64,000 nt of DNA from Isoetes taiwanensis (lineage: Eukaryota > Streptophyta > Lycopodiopsida > Isoetales > Isoetaceae): positions 11,619,317 through 11,683,316 of the forward strand of contig JAJEKV010000006.1 of NCBI GenBank assembly GCA_021234155.1, written 5' to 3'. The notes beneath the pieces were generated by a model. The model was given only the letters and a program-made list of their open reading frames with translations, was not told where the DNA came from and did no database searches. This document shows, piece by piece, positions 57,001-64,000 of this stretch; position 1 is the stretch's first letter; each line of letters begins with the position of its first letter. Position numbers and translations under genes: made by a program.

Positions 57001-60000
57001 TTTTTCCTGCTAACCGTTTTTATCTTTTAAGTTTGGACATTGATATTTAATGGCACCGCCATATCATTTGACCAAGATATATCAATCTTAAAATTCCTTC
57101 CATTCTCGTACACTTTTGTGTCAGACGCAAAGACTTTTCACATGATCATCCAAAGGCTTTGCATATATAAGTATATCCTTTCATATCATAATAAATTTTC
57201 GCTTATGGTCAATGTGGAATGTACATAGGAACATTAATCATGATATGTCAAAGCAGATCATACCTTCAATATTTCGCAAATATAGTTTGGGTAATTCCAG
57301 AGTGCTAAAGGTAGCCATAAGTTTTTAAAATGGATTCTCACAGCCTAGATCCTTGCATGAGCCATCGCTTTCCAGACAGAGCTAATATTGGCTCGTCTTT
57401 TTTCTCGCCTTTACTAGTCCACTCAATCCTTCAATCAAGTAAAACCGATGTATAAGACCGTAAACAAATAAACTAAAAATATCTAAGGCAGCTTGTTTGA
57501 AAGCCATAAAAGAACATCCGCATTTAATAGATAGGATTCTTTTGACATGAGGGATTTCACCTAGATTGACCCACATAATTGCCACTTTTTTGGAATGACA
57601 TTGTTCTAGACCCGAAAGTGACATGGATTAGTTGTTTGCCAATGCTTTTGCAATGGCACCGTTTCTAGACCTAATCGACATGGATTTGTTGTTAACTCTC
57701 AAACAAACGCAATGAGTTATGTGTATGCAAAACAAATTTCACATGTTGATAAGACATCAATTAGGAATGAAAAAATGTTAAAGTCCCAAAGCTCCAAGAC
57801 ACTTGAAAATTGAAGTTCTCCAACTACATAAACTTTTCCTCGGGCCAGGACTCTTTATAGTGCCCCCAAGCCAATAAATATATGTAACAAGGAATGCGCA
57901 TTGTCCGACTTACTCCCTCCATCCAACAACAATAAAGCATAAATGGTCCACTTAATGCCTCCTGGGTTGGATCGGGCTTTTACGCAGTAATTCATGGGAC
58001 ACATGGGACAAATTCCCATGCATCTATCTTCTTTGAGTCCAAATAAGAGTATCAGTGGTCTAGATGTGCATCCTCTGTATCCAAGATAAACAATATTTAT
58101 ATTCTTGTTTCGCTCTAGATTGCTTGTAAGAAAGATGAGGGCATTTCCGTTTACCATATCCACTTCAAAATGTATTTTGTTTCTTTTTTTTTCCAAATCC
58201 TTTTAATAAATAATAACTGCTTTCTTTACCGTGTGCCTTCAAGTGAACGCTAATTTTGTACCTTCCAATTATTTGTAGTCAGAGTGATAAAGATGCTCGC
58301 TTTCAAATTTAAAAGTGAAGTTGCTACTGATTCCACCATTACAATAATAGAATCTATTGTCCTCAAGGAAAATTATTAGTACGGAAGGCTACTTTTAAGC
58401 ATGGGTTTCAAAATATCTAACATTCCAAGGACATTAAATGCTTTATAAAGTCAAGATGCACTACTCAAAGATGTGCATTGGGAATATGACATGGAATATT
58501 CTCACAATGAATGGTCGAGATTGAGCCGGAATATAAGCATTCGAGCTGCATTATATGGATTATATGCATTGTACAAAAAATTGGGAGCAATATTCCCAAT
58601 CGCGTTATATGGATTATATGTAATGTACAAAAAATTGGGAGCAATATTCTTCAATTGCAAGTGGTTATCTTCAAAATGCTTGCACACATAATGTTCCATT
58701 TAATTTTGGTAGTAACTAGTATTTTTCTCATATGTGGCCACAAACGTATTCACATGTTAATAGTTTTTGGTACCAACATCCAAAATCGCTCGCCCGGTCT
58801 ATACCATATTTCTTTTCCCTATAGTTCTCTAAGCTAGTTCTCATACATCATTCTAAGTTATAAGCCATTTCCATTCTAATATCACCTCTAATAGCATCTT
58901 CTAAGCTAGTTCTCAAGTCCAATGGTGTAATGGGAAAACATTTCGATTATTCACCTCCTCTCATGATAGACCTTGATCAATGTGCCATGTTTACCCCGAA
59001 CGTGGACTAACTAACGTGGATCAAGGTCCATAGGGTCCGCGTAAGCATATGTACTTTAAATGGAACCCCTTGTGACCTATGTCCTCGCCAAAAGGCGCCA
59101 AGCCCGGAAGGGATTATATAATTTGGTACAACTAATCGTGAATCTACTGATAGGGCTTTATAGTATGGATTTCACCCAAAAAGCCGTATATGTGGGTTTC
59201 TTGCATGACCCTCGAACGCATGGTGCCATCTCAATTCATATATAGAGGTGTGACTCGCCTCCAAGAGGAGGCAAGGGTGCCCTCGAGCTAAGTCAAGTCT
59301 TAGGTGGGGAACTGTGAGTCAAGAGTCAGCTTGTGGGATAGGACGAAGAACAGCCTCGCGGCCACGTTCAAGTACCAGAACCTTCTTTTATATCCAAAGT
59401 GGTGAAATAGACTTGGCCAAAAGTATACAACCATTGAGACTTTTTAAAGCTTTATCAAATGTTGCTTCAAACTTTTCAAATTTTAAGACTGTGACTCTTC
59501 TTCTTACCTTTGGCTAAACTTCTTTTATTAAAAACAAAAAATCTTTCTATCATTTGACTATTTTGCACTAATTCAAGATTTAAATATTAACCGGCATAGT
59601 AGAAATAAAGGTTATAGAGTATCATTAAAGTACACCAAACTTTGATGTAAAGCTTCTAAGTTTTGGCTAAACTCTTCCAATTTTTGCACTTATACTTTTT
59701 GTGATTAGCTAAAGTTGGACCTTAAATGGAGGTGTGGACGCGAAATAGACTTGGCTAATATTTTTTGGCCCAAAGGGGGACATAGTATAGCCGCTTTTTT
59801 CCAAAAAGGCCACAATTTTGCCATTTGGCTAAGTTTAGCCACTAATTTTACCCCGATGACATGAGTTGTGGCGCCCGCACGATATATCTCAAGACACGCA
59901 GCCTTCATCTCCTATTCATGCACTTCAAAAAATAATCACCGTGGTGGGGAATTCACTCTTGACCTCGCGACTCTCAACACGGTAGATCAAGTAAATCCAC

Positions 60001-61680
60001 GAGATTGAGGCCTTGGGAGTACGCCTACCACGACATCTCAAGCGAGGGACTTCCAAATTGAAGAAGACTACTTAATGTGAAGGGGATGACGCATCAAGAT
60101 GAGAAGAGAAGGCTAGCAAGAAGGATGGAGCCAGACAGCAAGGCATGATGAAGATATCGAGGGCCAATGAACCACCTTATAGGCGTCACTTCTATCTCCA
60201 AAGTGGTGATCATGATATAGAATATCTTTTTGCCTACATCCTCCATCTTCCATACCGCCAGCCGTCGGGCTCAGATCAACGGTGCTCATGGGGCCGACAG
60301 AGGGATCCCCATCGACTACTCCTATCAAGAAGTCCGAGAGGTGGCATAACGACATTCTGGCGCTCTGGAAACGGCTGTCCGAGCATTATGCATAATGAAA
60401 AGATAAGGCGATGTATCACCACCACCGCTTAGAAGGTCATCCAAGAGGGGAGGAGTTTCAAGCAAAAACGCAAAAGCAGTTGCAAACCGTGAGAGTTCGG
60501 TTTCAACCTAATCTGCTCGGCGCGTAATCATGTGGGAGGGCTGGCAAAGATCAACTTAGATAATGCAACCACCATGTGGAGGGGACCATGAAAAATCTCC
60601 TAGCAATACACATCTATGGTGAAGCCGCAAAAGGAAGGGTACAGATCACAATTTACGGACCCCAAAAGGAAGGCCCTTCAATACTATCTTCCAATCCTAA
60701 GCCAAGGCCACGATGATAGTATTCCATTAAGGACATCAGCCCACAAGTGGCAGTGAGTGAGGCACTTGTGATGGCGCCATAACATCCTCTTCAAAAGATC
60801 CGTGGTATTCCCATACCGACTTCGGCCAGGGTCATCTAAGACACGCTACGATGATGTAGTAGCAACACAAGACCACCACTTCCAGCCCTCAAATGGCTCG
60901 GTAATTAGAAGAGGGAGATCATCCTAAATATCTATGCAATGTCGGGTAAGGGTCTTCAACTCAAGGACATGAAGAACTTCAAGTCTATATACGCCTTTAT
61001 GACAAACCCCTTTACCCCTTTCTATGTACCAAAGATGTTTTAAAATTTCATGTACTATTATCTATCTTCTAAATAAAATTTTGCTTTCCACCGTATATGC
61101 TTGATATATCAACTATTATATAATATATCAACCATTATAACTCATTGTTAACTTCTATAAGTTGAGTTTCAACTTGATTTCCTTTTTATGGCTAACAAGA
61201 AGCTCTATTATAAATGACATCATGATGTATAACTTTGAATAACAACTGGCAGACTACTTGCAAGAAGGGAATACTCAAATGGTCCCAAGATCGCATGCAT
61301 AACAACAACAAGGCAACCTAGGAACCTTTCTACCGGTGAAATGATGAGGAACAAGAGATGACAACCTAAGCTATCAACTGGTTGCCATTCGACGCTGCGA
61401 ACTGTGATGCAAAGAACTGATACAAGGCCACGCCTTTGATGCATGCACAGTGAATATGGACCAATGGCTTCCACCACCAATAGGAGTAATCCTTTCTCCC
61501 ACCCAAAGCATTCATCGCTTTCTCCAGCTTTTACCTTCTCACCAAGATACATGCCAAAGCCCTTAAGTGATTCTTTCACTACCACTCCAGATAGTAGTCT
61601 AGGGCCATGCACTCTGGCAAAGATAATGCTGATCAAAACATCTAAAGCTCTATTCCTTCATAACCTTTCACCTCGATTTA
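57001..61680. other. Unassigned region
   Basis: No gene was recognised. Frames up to 138 codons (minus, 61220-61636) and 113 codons (minus, 57855-58196) have no motif I can name. A 54-bp tandem duplication lies at 58551-58649. Phrases shared between 59395 and 59730 (GAAATAGACTTGGC(C/T)) point to a small repeat. A TATA-like CATATATAGAGG occurs at 59236 without an attached gene. Confidence 0.4.
58551..58649. repeat. 54-bp tandem duplication
   Basis: TTATATGGATTATATG followed by ATTGTACAAAAAATTGGGAG or the same with TAATG appears at 58551 and 58605 with only a few changes. Confidence 0.85.
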
Positions 61681-62460
61681 CGCCCGAATAAGAACTACTC
61701 AGCCAAGTCGATTTGGGGCTACCTGATTGGAGTCGCTGTTCCCTTGCAAGCAGTGGCCCCGGGCCTCGCCGTTGAAAATCATATTCAAGAATGCGATAAA
61801 CTTTAGGCATATCCGCCAGGGACACGAAATAGACAAAAAAAAAAAAAGGATTGAATCACTTTCTCGAATCAAGCTCCTCCTTACATTTACACGCGATCCA
61901 ACGGTAACAAATAAAGAGTAACCTTGTATGCCGCCCCAAAGTTGCGATTTTATTCCGGGTTTGGGGTGCCGCCATATTCCTTTCTATCTATGCGCCTTCT
62001 ATCCGATGTGAGTCGTAAAAACGTAATGATCACTACGCCAATTGAGCCGTAAAATTGGGGAAGAAGGCAAAGGGACTAAGACTGCGGGACGCGAGTGCAT
62101 TGGGAAGAAGACGGTCCTTAGAAGAATCAGGCTGCGCCTTCTGGATCCGGGTTTATGGAGAAGCTTAAGGATGAGTTTCAGTTCTGGGTCAGCCGCTATA
62201 TCCGGTGGGCCGGTAGAACCGCCGATAACTGGACAAGCGAAAGATAATCCTGCTGTCCTCCGGGCTAATCGGTGGAGCTTTCATCCAAGAGGTTAAGCTT
62301 GAAAGCTCACGCGAACCCAAATTGTTTCAGGGAGGAAGAAAGGTATCGTAGCCTAATTGGAGCAGTGAAAGGAAGATTGTCAAGTAGAGGAAGAAAGAAA
62401 GAGGGCGAGCCGCTAACCCTCGTGACAACAAGAGAGCACTCTGCGACGTCACACTAATAG
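61681..62460. other. GC-richer block of unknown origin
   Basis: Base composition and word use differ from both sides (for example CGTAAAAACGTAATGATCAC and GGGCCGGTAGAACCGCCGAT). Frames of 60-84 codons are open on plus, with no motif. An organelle-derived insertion is one possible reading, but no organelle gene was identified. Confidence 0.3.
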
Positions 62461-63165
62461 AATTTAGTTTTCATTTTTTACTTTTCATAGGGCAATGGTC
62501 ATGCCCACATTTTCGTAAGTAAAATATTAGGTTCAAACAAAATTTGTATATGACTTATATCATATCATAACATATATATGTTCTTATGTTTGTTCTCTCC
62601 TCAATCCCATTGCTGATCCGAGATCCACGCCATGTATTTTGGATGTATCCTGCCTACCGCATGACTTGGGAGTTTGTTCTGATTATATGTGCTTCATCCC
62701 ACGTATCTCGTGTTGACCGATCCCGATCGGGCCGATCCGAGATCCTATGCTCACGTGGACATCCTACTGCTGCTTTGGAATTATAAGGTAATTGATCCTA
62801 CTTGCCTAGGTTGATCCGATTCCTATTGTCGATCCGGTATATCCTACTCTACCACTGGCTTGACAACATATCCTAATACTTGCACATGACTTGGGGAATT
62901 ATATGTAATAGATCCTATGGCTCATGTTGCTTTAATTATTGTCACTATGGTGAGATCTCGACTTCTGATCGAGTCCAAGATCCCACGGTCCAAGTTGAAT
63001 GCTCATCCCTTTAGGAAAAGGTTTTAAAATTTTATGTTATGTGGGGGATTCAACTCCCCAGCCATTCACCCCCAAAATTTCCATTCTAATCAATCGGACT
63101 AAGCATTAATTCTATAAATAAATTCAGGTACTTCAAATATACTTAAGGATAATGTTCCCATTAAG
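62461..63165. other. AT-rich spacer, nothing recognised
   Basis: GATCC-containing phrases recur loosely between 62610 and 62960 (CCGATC, GATCCTA), hinting at a degenerate repeat. No gene is visible. Confidence 0.4.
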
Positions 63166-63169
63166 ATGT

Positions 63170-63890
63170 ATTAGGACTATATAACATTCTAGCTAGTTCA
63201 AGAAAGTTCTAGGAATGTTCCGAAGGTTTGTGAAAGTTCTAGAATCTTCTTAGAACGCTCTAGGAACATAAGGGAATCTAGGGGATCTAACAGCACTCTT
63301 CCGTAAAGTTCCACTAGAATATTCTAAAATGTAGGGGAATCACGAATGTAAGGAAATTTAGGGAACACTTCCGCAGTTCTAGAATATATTGAAAGTCTTA
63401 TAATATTTCTGGAAAGTCTTAGAATGTTCTAAAAAAAGTTCTAGAATGTAAAGGAACTTTAAGAATCTAATGGAATCTAAGAAAATCTTATAAATGTAAG
63501 AAAATCTAGCAAAATATTTACAAGCCTAAGGGAATTTCTTTAAACTGAGGATCTTAAGGGAATCTTCTATAAATCTAAGGAATCTAAAAAAATGTTGATG
63601 AAATCTTTTGTAGTATCTAGGGGAATCTTTATAGAATCTCTTGAATCTCATATAATGTAAGGCAAAATTCTAGGGCAATCCCCATAAAGTCTAAAGGGAT
63701 GTAAGCAAATTCAAGGGGATCTAGGAGGGATCTTCATAGAATCTTGGAGAATCTACTAAATATAATGGAATCTAGAGGAATCTTATAAATTTAGAGGATC
63801 TCCACTAAACCTAAGAGAACCTTAATCTTAGAGAATCTTATGAATTTAGAGTATTCTCAAAAGATTCTTTTAGGAATGTAGGGCACATAC
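63170..63890. repeat. Degenerate short repeat rich in TTCTAGAA and GGAATCT
   Basis: For some 700 bp the sequence is built from variants of TTCTAGAAT, GGGAATCTA and AATCTTA in no fixed register. The first part (63195-63260) contains runs of alternating GAA and TTC blocks two or three bases apart, for instance GAAAGTTCTAGAATCTTC at 63232-63249. That is the arrangement of heat-shock elements, but here it probably follows from the repeat composition. Confidence 0.6.
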
Positions 63891-64000
63891 ACGAAAAGAT
63901 AGGAACATGCTAAATCCTATTAATGACCGTAGGACGATAAATTTCTTTGTATATATACACAGATAGCAGTGATATCCGTCAATAATGAGCACAAAATAGC

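Noticed and set aside
61220-61636. 138-codon minus-strand frame
   Set aside because: It looks hydrophobic and protein-like in parts, but no family, splice signal or conserved motif could be named.

Overview
This window looks like nuclear DNA of a land plant. The evidence is intron-broken remains of plant gene families (a laccase, an R2R3-MYB with the first intron at the position usual in plants, possibly a PPR gene), Ty1/copia retrotransposons and L1-type LINEs. A DIRS-like tyrosine-recombinase retrotransposon is also present. From general knowledge these are rare in land plants and I know of none in flowering plants, so a fern, lycophyte or other non-flowering plant is my guess. The species cannot be fixed from the sequence alone. 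Most of the window is decayed, nested transposons, and I see only one convincing intact host gene.

Layout. 1-1400 is a degenerate LINE (RT to endonuclease, minus strand). 4681-6610 is a long palindromic (foldback) element. 6777-22420 is a nested mobile-element island. It holds three minus-strand LINE copies of related type, each starting or ending in a (GA/TC)n tract, placed one behind the other. The middle copy is split inside ORF1 by a 6.7-kb DIRS-like element at 15063-21754. That element carries gag with a CCHC knuckle, a decayed RT/RNase H, a frameshifted tyrosine recombinase and split direct repeats in A1...B1A2...B2 order. 23820-25850 is a laccase pseudogene with duplicated exon pieces. 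27035-27788 is a plus-strand LINE 3' fragment. 29015-38096 is an old copia element (A) holding an inverted-repeat MITE and about 3 kb of AT-rich inserted DNA. 40320-42640 is another decayed LINE. 43073-47986 is a structurally complete but decayed copia element (B), with 170-bp LTRs, a primer-binding site and a perfect TATAA target duplication; it sits inside a tandemly duplicated 0.4-kb unit. 49100-49650 is an R2R3-MYB pseudogene. 52155-53090 is a probably functional two-exon gene for a four-transmembrane protein of unknown family. 56150-57000 may be a PPR remnant. 63170-63890 is a degenerate short repeat rich in alternating TTC/GAA blocks. The rest, including most of 57-63 kb, I could not assign.

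How it fits together. The island at 6.8-22.4 kb reads as an insertion history. A LINE with a (TC)n tail received a second LINE at that tail, the second received a third, and a DIRS-like element then entered the second copy's ORF1 without target duplication. The flanks rejoin in frame when the element is removed in thought. No tRNA, rRNA, CRISPR or bacterial-type operon was seen.
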